A DNA stretch of 64,000 nt from Bacillota bacterium (GTDB lineage: Bacteria > Bacillota > Clostridia > Lachnospirales > Lachnospiraceae): assembly GCA_023395555.1 (NCBI GenBank), contig JAEWYQ010000026.1, positions 1 through 64,000 on the forward strand, given 5' to 3'. Position numbers and translations under genes: made by a program. The notes under the pieces are model-generated. The model was not told where the DNA came from. It worked only from the letters and a program-made list of their open reading frames with translations, and did no database searches. Each line of letters starts with the position of its first letter. Within the stretch, counting starts at the first letter, position 1. Below, one piece after another: positions 1 through 8,207 of the stretch.

Positions 1-73
1 CCTCTATATATTCCTGGCAAATCTTACACCGGGAGCGCATGGCCTTGTCGATCAGCTTTTTGTCATAATCCAT
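1..73 (-). CDS. Partial small Cys-motif phage protein (N-terminus only)
   Basis: Only the first 24 codons are inside the window; the rest lies beyond position 1. The start is the ATG at 73-71, preceded by a GGGAG ribosome site located inside the end of the upstream VRR-NUC gene, and it begins 2 nt after that gene's stop, so it is the next gene of the same operon. The visible peptide begins MDYDKKLIDK and contains a CKIC pair (C16, C19), which suggests a zinc-binding protein. I cannot name its family from this much sequence. Confidence 0.55.
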   Translation of the reverse strand, partial: MDYDKKLIDKAMRSRCKICQEYIE

Positions 74-75
74 GG

Positions 76-2676
76 TCAGGCTCCCTTCTTCTGCAGATCC
101 TTCAGATACTCCGCCAGCATTGACTTATTGGTATTACATTCATAAAATGTTCTGGTGTCGTCCAGGATGAAAGCGCTTTTATTGTTAGCACTCCAGGAAG
201 TCTTCACGCCAAGAAGATAATACTGCTCTGCACCATATTCATAATCCTTGGTCTCGTTGTATGACTTCCACGCATGCTTCCGGCTCACCTTGACCACCAT
301 TGCAACGGCATCGGAAATATCGTACCGGTAATACCGCTCCCCGGTCTGCTCCAGGTCAATCCAGATCGGCCAGGTTTCGTAGGCTTCGATAAAAGCTTTC
401 CGCTGATCATTATTGCGAAGAATGGGAAGCTCCGGTTGTGTTTGCAGTTCAGGCTTAGCATCCTTCGGAATATTTGCTTCTCGCACTTGCTTGTCCAGCA
501 AACAGATAGCGTCCCAGCGCATCTTTGATTTTCGTCTAGCAGGCGCTTTACTGTTATCTTTACGGAATTCCTCCAGCCACTGCATAAGGGATGTCATTTC
601 CGAATCGATATCGAATACTGTGTAAGCTTCCGGATCCTGCTCCTCATCACCGTCATCCAATTCGTCTTCTTCGGGTACCGTCTGGACTATATCGGCCTCT
701 ACGGTTTCCACTTGTCCCTCTTCCTTCGGGATCCACTTTTCCCCGACAAGGCACTGATCATCAATATCATGGGAAGGATACTCACACTGCCCGTCTTCGT
801 CATATCCGCAGGTGTCACACTTCATTGCTTCCCGGGTGTTCTCCCGCTCCTGTTTCTTCGGGATCCATGCACTACCCATTTCACACCAATCATTTTCAGT
901 ATCATAATCGCAGCAGCCGGCATAATTATTATGGCCGCAAGTATCGCAAGGGAAGTCTGTCTTGGGATCAGATTCCGTGACAGCAGCCATCGGCATCCAC
1001 TGATCAAGTTTATCGTCGCATATATTACAAGGAATTCCACCACCAGGATCTATAGCCTTAATTTCCTCCGGGGTCATGTCATTATAATTGCAGTTGTGGC
1101 ACCCCTTTTCCGGAATAATATCATCTTCCACATCGTTCACGGTTTCCGCCTGGTTATCCACAATTTCGGGGGTGTCGTTCACAGGATCGGGGATATCGTC
1201 CTTATTCGGGTGCCTCTGCTTGAACCATTCAAACTCATTCACAAGCCTTTGATAAGCAACCCTGAAGTCTTTCCCGCTATCCTCGTTTTCAAAGGTGATA
1301 TAATCCGCTTCCCGCTGCTCCGCAAAATACGCATATGCCCATACCCTGAAATGAATTTCTTCGGTCTTCAGATCTGCAGGACTCAATCCTCTGTCATGCA
1401 ATGCCTCGAAGAGTTGACTTACTGTCTCTGCACGGAATGCCCCATAAGCCTCACGGTCATCTTCGAATACCCCGGCCTCCCAGTTACTTTTCTTCAGCTC
1501 CTGTACCTCTTTACCACCGACAGAATACCGTAAATACAGATCCATAAACTCGTCGGTAGGCATTTCCACCTTGTCATTATCCCATTGAAGCTCTATCTTC
1601 CCCGGAGTATTACCATAGCTCCTGTGAAGTATAAACTCAAACTTAGGATGGCCATTCTCCGCTTTCAGTGCCTGCCCATGGCCTCCATGAAAACTCAGGA
1701 AGTTTTTACAGGCTTCTTCTTTGCCCTTTTTTGCAATATCCTTCTCGAGAAATCTTCTCCATATAACCAGGGAACACCACTCTTCATTCATTAAATGATC
1801 TAATATTCCTTTGGCTTTATCATATTTTTTAATAGATTCGGATTGATCCGATTCAGCCTCATCTAATATCAATTCCTTATTCCATCCCTCTTCAGGATTG
1901 TAGCAATCCAATATTAGGCCTTTCGCTTCTGGCTGTGTTGGTTCAATTTTCTCAGGTTCTGCTTCGAGTTGCGCCGGCTCAACTTTCTCTGGCTCAGGCT
2001 TTTTCATATTCCTGATCTCTGCCCTGGTAGTCGTTATGCTTACCTGCTCCAGCTGCTCATCCGATAGATAGACCATTGCCCGAAGCTTTTCAACCCTAAA
2101 GCCTCTGTATTCCGGAAGTAACGCTGGGGAATTCGGTATACAAAACCTCCTGGCGATCTTCATCAAGTAGGAACACTTATCCTTCTCAATACCGTATTCC
2201 GCTTTCGCATAATCCCCGATACCGGAATAACCATCATCCTGGAACAGTTTTTTATCATTGACCACATTCAGGTAAAAGCCGATCGCAACATAATTTGCAC
2301 ATACCGAATTGATATTATTTTTAATAATCCTTTTGATCTCCTCATGGTCTCCCGGATCATAATCTGACCAATCAGATATAAAAACCTCCTGTAATTCCTC
2401 ACTCACTTGGATTCCCTCCTTTAACTCCTTAATAAACTCCTTGGCCTGCTCCATCCCGTATATCACCCGGAAGTCACATCCCATCTGCTGAAATTGTTCA
2501 CGCTGCCATACCTGCACTCCGGACAGTTTTCCGATCACCCGCTTCAACTCCACGAAGTAAATCTTACCCTGGGGAAAGAGGTATATCCGATCCGGTACCC
2601 CAGGGTTGTCCGGGCTGATGAACTTATACGATTTGCCTCCGAGTTTCTTGACCTGGGTATTCCAGCCAGTCTTCAA
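76..2676 (-). CDS. VRR-NUC nuclease fused to a long Cys-rich phage protein
   Basis: The first 90 residues are a VRR-NUC nuclease domain of the PD-(D/E)XK fold: D29 in PGVPDRI and E43-x-K45 in FVELK are the expected metal-binding residues. VRR-NUC is usually a stand-alone protein of about 90-110 residues in phages; here about 780 residues follow. They include an alpha-helical region (about 95-215), a Glu/Pro-rich linker, and three Cys clusters (CHNC..CNIC, CDTCGHNN, CDTCGYDE) that look like zinc knuckles. The open frame begins at a TTG (2676) with no ribosome site. A good AGGAGGGAG site stands before an ATG at 2692 in another frame that starts MLESKI, a beginning commonly seen in phage VRR-NUC proteins. 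One extra A in the A4 run at 2677-2680 would explain this. Likely role: DNA processing during phage replication. Confidence 0.7.
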   Translation of the reverse strand: MKTGWNTQVKKLGGKSYKFISPDNPGVPDRIYLFPQGKIYFVELKRVIGKLSGVQVWQREQFQQMGCDFRVIYGMEQAKEFIKELKEGIQVSEELQEVFISDWSDYDPGDHEEIKRIIKNNINSVCANYVAIGFYLNVVNDKKLFQDDGYSGIGDYAKAEYGIEKDKCSYLMKIARRFCIPNSPALLPEYRGFRVEKLRAMVYLSDEQLEQVSITTTRAEIRNMKKPEPEKVEPAQLEAEPEKIEPTQPEAKGLILDCYNPEEGWNKELILDEAESDQSESIKKYDKAKGILDHLMNEEWCSLVIWRRFLEKDIAKKGKEEACKNFLSFHGGHGQALKAENGHPKFEFILHRSYGNTPGKIELQWDNDKVEMPTDEFMDLYLRYSVGGKEVQELKKSNWEAGVFEDDREAYGAFRAETVSQLFEALHDRGLSPADLKTEEIHFRVWAYAYFAEQREADYITFENEDSGKDFRVAYQRLVNEFEWFKQRHPNKDDIPDPVNDTPEIVDNQAETVNDVEDDIIPEKGCHNCNYNDMTPEEIKAIDPGGGIPCNICDDKLDQWMPMAAVTESDPKTDFPCDTCGHNNYAGCCDYDTENDWCEMGSAWIPKKQERENTREAMKCDTCGYDEDGQCEYPSHDIDDQCLVGEKWIPKEEGQVETVEADIVQTVPEEDELDDGDEEQDPEAYTVFDIDSEMTSLMQWLEEFRKDNSKAPARRKSKMRWDAICLLDKQVREANIPKDAKPELQTQPELPILRNNDQRKAFIEAYETWPIWIDLEQTGERYYRYDISDAVAMVVKVSRKHAWKSYNETKDYEYGAEQYYLLGVKTSWSANNKSAFILDDTRTFYECNTNKSMLAEYLKDLQKKGA

Positions 2677-2685
2677 TTTTGCTTT

Positions 2686-2916
2686 CTAACATGGCTCCCT
2701 CCTTCGGTACTCCACTTCTATACACTCGATTAAGTCCGCTATCATATGCCGGCACAGGCTACAGCCATATCGGTGTTTCAGCTCATATGCCTCCTGCATC
2801 ATCTGGCTGGCATTGTCCTGGGTCAGAATATCCTTCCAGCACAGATAAAAATTATAGGTATCTTTAAATATCAGCCGGACCTGTTCCGGTTTCGGGATTC
2901 TCTCTTGTTTATCCAT
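2686..2916 (-). CDS. Hypothetical phage protein, 76 aa
   Basis: A small charged protein with one CSLC pair (about residues 53-56) and no family I recognise. It overlaps the end of the upstream helicase gene by 8 nt, and its stop lies inside the ribosome-binding region of the downstream VRR-NUC gene, so it is translated as part of the same operon. Gene spacing and reading-frame continuity are the only support. Confidence 0.6.
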   Translation of the reverse strand: MDKQERIPKPEQVRLIFKDTYNFYLCWKDILTQDNASQMMQEAYELKHRYGCSLCRHMIADLIECIEVEYRRREPC

Positions 2917-4288
2917 TTATGACGCACCCCTTCTTCCGATAATGGGTCTTACGCTTCTTCCATTGATTTTCACAGAACCCGATATCATCCACATAATCAT
3001 AACAGATAGCATTCACTTTTCCTGGACTCGTCCTGCCGATCCGGCCAATGCTCTGGACAACTACTGCATAATCCTTTTTCGGAGTGGTAAGGTATAACCT
3101 GTCCAGGCAGGGAATATCTAATCCTTCTTTGGCCAGAGCGTAGGAAGCAAATAAATATTTCTTTTTGCCGGACCGCATATCTTCCAACGCCCTTATTCTG
3201 TCCGCTTTTGCTTTTTTACTGGTCATTTTTCCACTGATCATTACCGCATCAGCTGACCCCAGCATATTCATGAGTTCTTCCAGATGCTCCAGACGATCCG
3301 ACAAGATTAAATTACTGTGTCCTGTGTTATCCTGAAGCTGCTCCACGATCTGGATATTCCTCCTATGGTTGCAGACCAGGTAATTCAGCAATTCTCCGTA
3401 TATCAGGGTTCCATCCGTATCCAGGCACTCCCTGCTTACTTCAATGCCGGTACCACACTTTTGAATCGCTACCTGCATTGTTTTATCAGCAGCGGCTTCC
3501 TCTGGCACTGTATAAGCGATATCCCCGACAATGGCAAAGGTTGATTTGATTAATCCATCACCCCTGTGCACCGTAGCAGATAATCCATACTTATATCTGG
3601 CAGCCAGATTATTCATGACCTTATAAAACATGGTTATCTTGGAAGGGGTGCCGGCAAGCCTCTGGACCTCATCCACTATAATGACATCCCAGGCATATTT
3701 GTATTGCTGCAGATCTAGCTTAGTAAGCGTCTGGACCGTAGCAAAGGTTATTCCGGTACCGATATGTACCTTCCCTTCCGTAATAGTTCCCAGAAGGTTT
3801 TTATCCATATACGTGGCAGCCCTATCATAAGACTGGTTTAGCAGATCTGCCGTATGAGTTACCCAGAGCGTTTTCCTGCCAATCCTGGCAGCCAGGGCAA
3901 TTCCCATCTGGGTCTTTCCGGATCCGCAAGGAGACTGGAGTATTCCGCGTCCATGCTTTTTCATGCTATCTACTGCCGGCTCCTGGTAATCATAGAGCGG
4001 AATATCTGCCCTATAATCTACCGGCGGGTTATCTGCCAGATCCTGTATTACCTCGGTATCACGGAACAGAAATTGCCGAATCTGTTTACCGACTCCTACC
4101 GGAAGTAACAAGGCGTTTCCATCCACCCGGTAAAGGAAAAGACTCTCCGGAGTATTCCCGGTCCATAACCCCATCCGTCTCTTTTTCTGGTATTCCGGAT
4201 TAGGAATGATGAGATTCTCCTGAACCCATCTGATAAGCTCGTTAGATGGTTGATGTATAATAATTTCATTGCTGATTGTTATCTTCAG
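2909..4288 (-). CDS. Phage DEAD/DEAH-box superfamily 2 helicase, probable CTG start
   Basis: SF2 helicase: Walker A PCGSGKT (about residues 120-126 from the CTG start), a DEVQ box for motif II, and a C-terminal helicase domain ending with the motif VI-like QSIGRIGRTSPGK. It probably unwinds phage DNA or remodels replication intermediates. The first ATG (4174) is about 38 residues inside the conserved region. The frame upstream reads KITISNEIII back to CTG at 4288, which sits 7 nt after AGGGGTG, so CTG is the best start (459 aa). It then overlaps the RecU-like gene by 23 nt. No in-frame ATG, GTG or TTG exists between the upstream stop (4295-4297) and 4174. Function is well supported; the start codon is an inference. 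Confidence 0.85.
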   Translation of the reverse strand: MKITISNEIIIHQPSNELIRWVQENLIIPNPEYQKKRRMGLWTGNTPESLFLYRVDGNALLLPVGVGKQIRQFLFRDTEVIQDLADNPPVDYRADIPLYDYQEPAVDSMKKHGRGILQSPCGSGKTQMGIALAARIGRKTLWVTHTADLLNQSYDRAATYMDKNLLGTITEGKVHIGTGITFATVQTLTKLDLQQYKYAWDVIIVDEVQRLAGTPSKITMFYKVMNNLAARYKYGLSATVHRGDGLIKSTFAIVGDIAYTVPEEAAADKTMQVAIQKCGTGIEVSRECLDTDGTLIYGELLNYLVCNHRRNIQIVEQLQDNTGHSNLILSDRLEHLEELMNMLGSADAVMISGKMTSKKAKADRIRALEDMRSGKKKYLFASYALAKEGLDIPCLDRLYLTTPKKDYAVVVQSIGRIGRTSPGKVNAICYDYVDDIGFCENQWKKRKTHYRKKGCVING

Positions 4289-4697
4289 ATTTGTTCACCC
4301 CTTCCAACCATTCCTTTAAAGACCTGGAATACCACAACAGATCATTCCGGTTGACAGTCTTGATACCTCTTTCTTTCAGGAAGATAAGTGCACTCAACTG
4401 GATTATCCGGATTCCCTTGCTGGTCTTCATAGCAAACATCCCCTCTGTATTGCCGCACTCCATCCAGAGCATCATTGCATTGTGCTGATTTTCTTCTATC
4501 CGGGATAAAGGGAAGGTATCATTCTTGCAGTCTTTACAGTCAAACACATAGGTTTTCCCATTCCTGGCTGCTATTACATCAAATGGCTGTCCATTCCGGT
4601 TATCCTGAAGCCTGTGAACCCAGAAGCCTTGCCTTGATAGCGCTTGTACAAAATCATGTTCAAAGTCTGTTCCCGCTTTTTTATTATTTATCCTGAT
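4266..4697 (-). CDS. RecU-like Holliday junction resolvase, non-canonical start
   Basis: Read from the ATC at 4697 the protein is 143 aa and matches the RecU pattern: E13 in an N-terminal helix, D40 in QPFDVIAA, D53-x-K55 in VFDCKD, then a FPLSRIEENQ segment typical of RecU family resolvases. Such enzymes cut Holliday junctions and are common in clostridial phage replication modules. The first standard start codon, GTG at 4547, would remove the whole active site. An AGGAGGG site stands 7 nt before the ATC, and the frame is bounded by TAG at the end of the upstream zinc-ribbon gene, so initiation must be at ATC or the following ATA unless the gene is damaged. Confidence 0.75.
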   Translation of the reverse strand: MRINNKKAGTDFEHDFVQALSRQGFWVHRLQDNRNGQPFDVIAARNGKTYVFDCKDCKNDTFPLSRIEENQHNAMMLWMECGNTEGMFAMKTSKGIRIIQLSALIFLKERGIKTVNRNDLLWYSRSLKEWLEGVNKSEDNNQQ

Positions 4698-4709
4698 ACG
4701 TTTTCCCTC

Positions 4710-4979
4710 CTAAATGTCCGATGTATCAAATTCAAATCTGGTCCCGCACACCGGGCATTTATATTCCTCGGTCCATGAACGCCCTGAATATGAGCCATCA
4801 AAAAAGTAATGACAATCTGTAATTTTTACCGTACCATTTATATAAGCTTCGTTATCACCTACTGCCAATTCACTATCCCACCCGCAATAAGGGCATTGGT
4901 ACTCACTGAACGGCTCCATCGGATAATTGTTCATAGCAATATATTTCATTCGTCTTTTCTTTTTCTGTCTCTTGTTCAT
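4710..4979 (-). CDS. Phage zinc-ribbon protein, 89 aa
   Basis: Two CPxCG knuckles (CPYCG near residue 30, CPVCG near residue 78) form a probable zinc ribbon, after a very basic N-terminus. The start at 4979 follows a GGAGG site. It lies between the repeat-rich intergenic region and the RecU-like gene in the minus-strand operon. The family is not recognised; nucleic-acid binding is an inference from the knuckles and basic tail. Confidence 0.7.
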   Translation of the reverse strand: MNKRQKKKRRMKYIAMNNYPMEPFSEYQCPYCGWDSELAVGDNEAYINGTVKITDCHYFFDGSYSGRSWTEEYKCPVCGTRFEFDTSDI

Positions 4980-4992
4980 CTCCGCCTCCGAT

Positions 4993-5190
4993 CAGTTACA
5001 AGAGTTACATTATTTTTTTAAAGTTACATTTGTATGTAACCGCTGAAAGCAAGATAAATTAAGGCTTTCCTGCTTCGGTTACAAAGTTACAAAAATATTT
5101 ATCCCTCCTATAAGGAGTTGTGTGTACATATCACACACCGAGTATTATGTAAGGTCATTTTTGCTTGTAACTTTTGTAACTTTGTAACCG
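4993..5190. repeat. GTTAC iteron cluster and 19-bp inverted repeat; candidate phage origin
   Basis: This 0.2-kb gap holds at least nine GTTAC/GTAAC motifs. Arms CGGTTACAAAGTTACAAAA (5076-5094) and its exact complement (5172-5190) form a perfect 19-bp inverted repeat separated by 77 nt. Between the arms are CTCCT-ATA-AGGAG (5105-5117) and TGTGTG...CACACA (5119-5137), plus an A+T-rich stretch. On the other side lies GAAAGC...GCTTTC (5045-5068). The right arm abuts the stop of the DUF927 helicase gene. Iterons plus A+T-rich DNA beside replication genes suggests an origin; an operator or RNA structure is the alternative. Confidence 0.5.
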
Positions 5191-7092
5191 CTAGTCATCA
5201 AATGGCAGTCTCTCCTGTTCATCAACTGGCACAAAGCCTTGATTTTCATCACTTTCAGCCTCCTCTTCCTCCTCTGCGCTGTCCAGCTTCAGGAATACAC
5301 AGCGGGTAGCTTTACCATCTAATTTTTTGTTCCTGGTTACATTTTTGTTATCTTTGAGAAGTAATCCATTACGGTCTGCCCATGAAAGAAACGATTTCCT
5401 GGAGAAATTGCCTCTATCACACATGGCATTGAATATATTGTTGTTAATTATCACGTAGCCTTTATCAATGCATCCCCAGACCTCGCCCCGGTAACTACCG
5501 CTGTACATGTCCGGAACAAAGTTATTATGATGGATAGCGATATCTGACATGATAAAGCTATAGGCCCGTTCTTCTTCAGATACCTCTTCTTTGTTTTTCA
5601 ATATGTCGAAGCAGGTATCAAAGTCCAGATATTCCCCATCCTCAAAAATATGTTCCGTGGCTATCTTATCCGCAGTGAGAAGAATTGACATAGGAAGGAT
5701 CTGCTTATCCTCCTTCTCCACTCCCAGCTCCTTTGCCCTGGCATAAATCTTATCCTGAAAGCCCTTTAAAATGGCCTTTAACTCCTTTTGATCCATCTCG
5801 CTGATAATCTCAATAAATTCTTCCCCGGCGTGTCCGTAATGCTCTTTTACAGTGCTTACTACGGCCGCCGATTCAGAGATATCTCCGAAGATGTTTCCAT
5901 CCTCGCTTTCAAACTCAATAATACGGTTGATGGCTCCGCCCTGCATCGTATCACTGATCAGGGACCGTTCCGAATTGGTCAGGATGATGTTCTTCCAGTA
6001 TCTCTGCCGCTGAAGGCCGATATTCGTGTTGGATCTTTCCTTTCCTCCTCCGGAGCACAAGCTGTAAACATAACCGGAGAAATCATCTTTCAGCTTCTTC
6101 TGGATTTCGGAAAAATCGTCGATAGCCAGAGGTAGGTGATTTAAGAAATCCAGCCTGGCTTCCAGGGCGATTTCATTTGCTTTGGATTTAATCCAATACC
6201 TGCCCTCCGTTGGATCTGCCCACACCGATGTTGCCAGCATTAAGGTAACTGTCTTTCCCTTACCGGTCTTGCCGTAATTATTTATGATGAAAGGCAGGGC
6301 ATCAAATTTATGTAACAAGGGGCTGGCAAGAGCTCCCGCTATGTATATCTTAGGTTCAATTCGCCCGCCTTTCCGTATGGTATGCATCAGCTCCAGCCAT
6401 TTAACATATGATCCTGATTGCTTTATACTTTTAAATGCTCCGGATAACGCATCGTCATTATCAAAAATCACGCTGTCATCATACGGAATAAAACTCTTGC
6501 CATGCCACCCAAGCTTTGAGGTTGAGAGCTGTTCCGGTATTGCGGAATCATTCATGCTCTCGATGTCCGCCAGGTATTGGACCAAGGCTCTTGCATTTTC
6601 GCTGGTAACCCGGATGCCGTGCCTGGCAAGATTGACGATCCGGTTATTGGAGGAGATCGTTTCTTTATCAACAATGACCTCCTTCCAGCGGTTCCGGACC
6701 TTAAAAGCAAGGATTACTTTGTTATACCCAGTCTCCGCATTAATCAAAGTCTTCACCGGCAGGACCGGATGACTGCAGGCCGTCTTCTCTCCAAACTGCG
6801 TAAGAATAGATATTCCTGTTTCGTCAGCCATCCAGCCGCCGGTATAAAGCTGTGGATAATCCCCTTCAAAATTCGTATAGTTGCCTCCGGTTCTTGCATT
6901 GAAGCTTTTCTTTGATTTTGAAAAGGCCTTTAACATCCGATCAAACGACTGCTTTACTCCGAGCTCTTTCGCTCTCTCTGTCAGAGTCAGGATCAGCCTC
7001 GCCTGCTGGATGATATCCTTTTCCTCATATATTTCAAAAAATATATCATCACCCAGGATAGTCTCTTTATTCAGTTCTGCTATTTTTATCAT
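5191..7092 (-). CDS. DUF927-type phage helicase (primase-helicase partner)
   Basis: A 633-aa protein of the DUF927 type. The Walker A site is in NNYGKTGKGKTV (about residues 270-281), followed by the DDF (Walker B-like) segment and sensor regions of a ring ATPase. DUF927 proteins are presumed replicative helicases in phages and integrative elements and are often encoded beside a CHC2 primase gene, as here. The start overlaps the stop of the primase-like gene by 4 nt (ATGA), giving translational coupling. The acidic C-terminus ends in ERLPFDD, resembling single-strand-binding protein tails. Confidence 0.85.
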   Translation of the reverse strand: MIKIAELNKETILGDDIFFEIYEEKDIIQQARLILTLTERAKELGVKQSFDRMLKAFSKSKKSFNARTGGNYTNFEGDYPQLYTGGWMADETGISILTQFGEKTACSHPVLPVKTLINAETGYNKVILAFKVRNRWKEVIVDKETISSNNRIVNLARHGIRVTSENARALVQYLADIESMNDSAIPEQLSTSKLGWHGKSFIPYDDSVIFDNDDALSGAFKSIKQSGSYVKWLELMHTIRKGGRIEPKIYIAGALASPLLHKFDALPFIINNYGKTGKGKTVTLMLATSVWADPTEGRYWIKSKANEIALEARLDFLNHLPLAIDDFSEIQKKLKDDFSGYVYSLCSGGGKERSNTNIGLQRQRYWKNIILTNSERSLISDTMQGGAINRIIEFESEDGNIFGDISESAAVVSTVKEHYGHAGEEFIEIISEMDQKELKAILKGFQDKIYARAKELGVEKEDKQILPMSILLTADKIATEHIFEDGEYLDFDTCFDILKNKEEVSEEERAYSFIMSDIAIHHNNFVPDMYSGSYRGEVWGCIDKGYVIINNNIFNAMCDRGNFSRKSFLSWADRNGLLLKDNKNVTRNKKLDGKATRCVFLKLDSAEEEEEAESDENQGFVPVDEQERLPFDD

Positions 7093-7568
7093 TCACCCAG
7101 CTCCAATACAGTTTCCAATAAGTATTCCTGGCATTGCAATTTATTGATGTATTCGCACCAGGGGTCAGAAAAAGGCTCTTCACCGGCAATGAGATTCCGA
7201 TATGCTGTGATATACATCTGTATTCCGCGTATCCTCAATGCCTTTTCCCGCCTCTCCTGCTCCGCTGCTTGTCTCATCCTCCTGGCCTTTGCCGCAGCAA
7301 CTGTAGCCCGCCAGGAGGGTTTCTCCCCGCCCCCCAGAAGCTCGAAGGCGGTCCGGAAGTCGCATCCGGTCAGCTGCATCTCCATATCAAAGATATCCCC
7401 AGAAGCTCCGCATCCAAAGCAATGATATGAATCCGGATATATCTTCATAGATGCGGTTTTTTCAGCATGGAACGGGCATGGAATAAACCCGCTCCTGCTT
7501 ACTTTGACCCCGTTGCGCTCCAGGATATCTCTCATGGTTAATGTTGCCTTAATCTCGTCCTTCGTCAA
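7089..7568 (-). CDS. CHC2 zinc-finger primase-like protein, 159 aa
   Basis: The N-terminal 60 residues carry the CHC2 zinc finger of DnaG-type primases: C31, H34, C50, C53. No TOPRIM domain follows; the rest is a basic helical region, so this is the zinc-binding module only and the catalytic function must be supplied elsewhere, perhaps by the DUF927 protein encoded immediately downstream. It probably recognises template DNA for priming. It overlaps the next gene by 4 nt. Confidence 0.85.
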   Translation of the reverse strand: MTKDEIKATLTMRDILERNGVKVSRSGFIPCPFHAEKTASMKIYPDSYHCFGCGASGDIFDMEMQLTGCDFRTAFELLGGGEKPSWRATVAAAKARRMRQAAEQERREKALRIRGIQMYITAYRNLIAGEEPFSDPWCEYINKLQCQEYLLETVLELGE

Positions 7569-7579
7569 ATCCGTCTCCT

Positions 7580-8194
7580 TTATAGGAAGGGAAGCTCATC
7601 ATTGCCAATGGATCCGTCCGGAATATTCATGAAGCCGTCTGTCCCCGGTACCGGCATATATCCGGGCGCATATCCGGTATTGTAACCACTGTTCTCCGGA
7701 AGTAGCCTGTCCTCCGGGACCTCAACACCTGCCCGGATGGCATCGGCACTGCGGAAAAAGAAACACTTTGTCGCAAGCTTCTTTTCCCCAGCTTGGTTCA
7801 GATACTGTTCTCTTCCAAACACCCCGCCGATCAGCTTGTCCTTGAAACATGCCGCAAAATTATTCCCCCAGGCGGCCTTAAAGTTAGGATTTGAATTCTC
7901 GGCAGAAGTGACAAAGGACTTAAATCCCCGGTTAGTTCCACCGTTGGCATCATGAATAAGCTGATATACCACGCACCCCCACTTCTTATCAGAGCGGGTA
8001 TCTGACTTGTACTGCTGCTCGAAGTAACCTTTCTGATCCCCTTCGGCAATATCCAGGCTGATCTTTAACATATCCTTTCCCGTAGTGGATCTTGTCTCTT
8101 CCACCTGCATAATCCTGCAGATATGCCCTCCGAGTTTTAACGGGGTGAATTCCCCATAGGCCTGGACCTGTTCGTAATCATTTGGTTTCTGCAT
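7580..8194 (-). CDS. Phage DUF669-like single-strand-binding protein
   Basis: A 204-aa protein with an OB-like N-terminal region (about 20-150) and a Gly/Pro/Tyr-rich tail ending in NDELPFL. That tail resembles the acidic DDDLPF tip that bacterial SSB proteins use to recruit partners. Proteins of this kind sit next to Sak4-type ATPases in phage recombination modules, as here. The role as phage SSB is inferred from layout and tail; I cannot prove the fold by eye. Confidence 0.7.
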   Translation of the reverse strand: MQKPNDYEQVQAYGEFTPLKLGGHICRIMQVEETRSTTGKDMLKISLDIAEGDQKGYFEQQYKSDTRSDKKWGCVVYQLIHDANGGTNRGFKSFVTSAENSNPNFKAAWGNNFAACFKDKLIGGVFGREQYLNQAGEKKLATKCFFFRSADAIRAGVEVPEDRLLPENSGYNTGYAPGYMPVPGTDGFMNIPDGSIGNDELPFL

Positions 8195-8207
8195 TTTCTT
8201 TTCCTCC

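Noticed and set aside
712..1533. Large plus-strand frame of 273 codons opposite the VRR-NUC gene
   Set aside because: It is antisense to a well-supported gene, has no ribosome site and no domain; it is a by-product of the opposite strand's codon composition.
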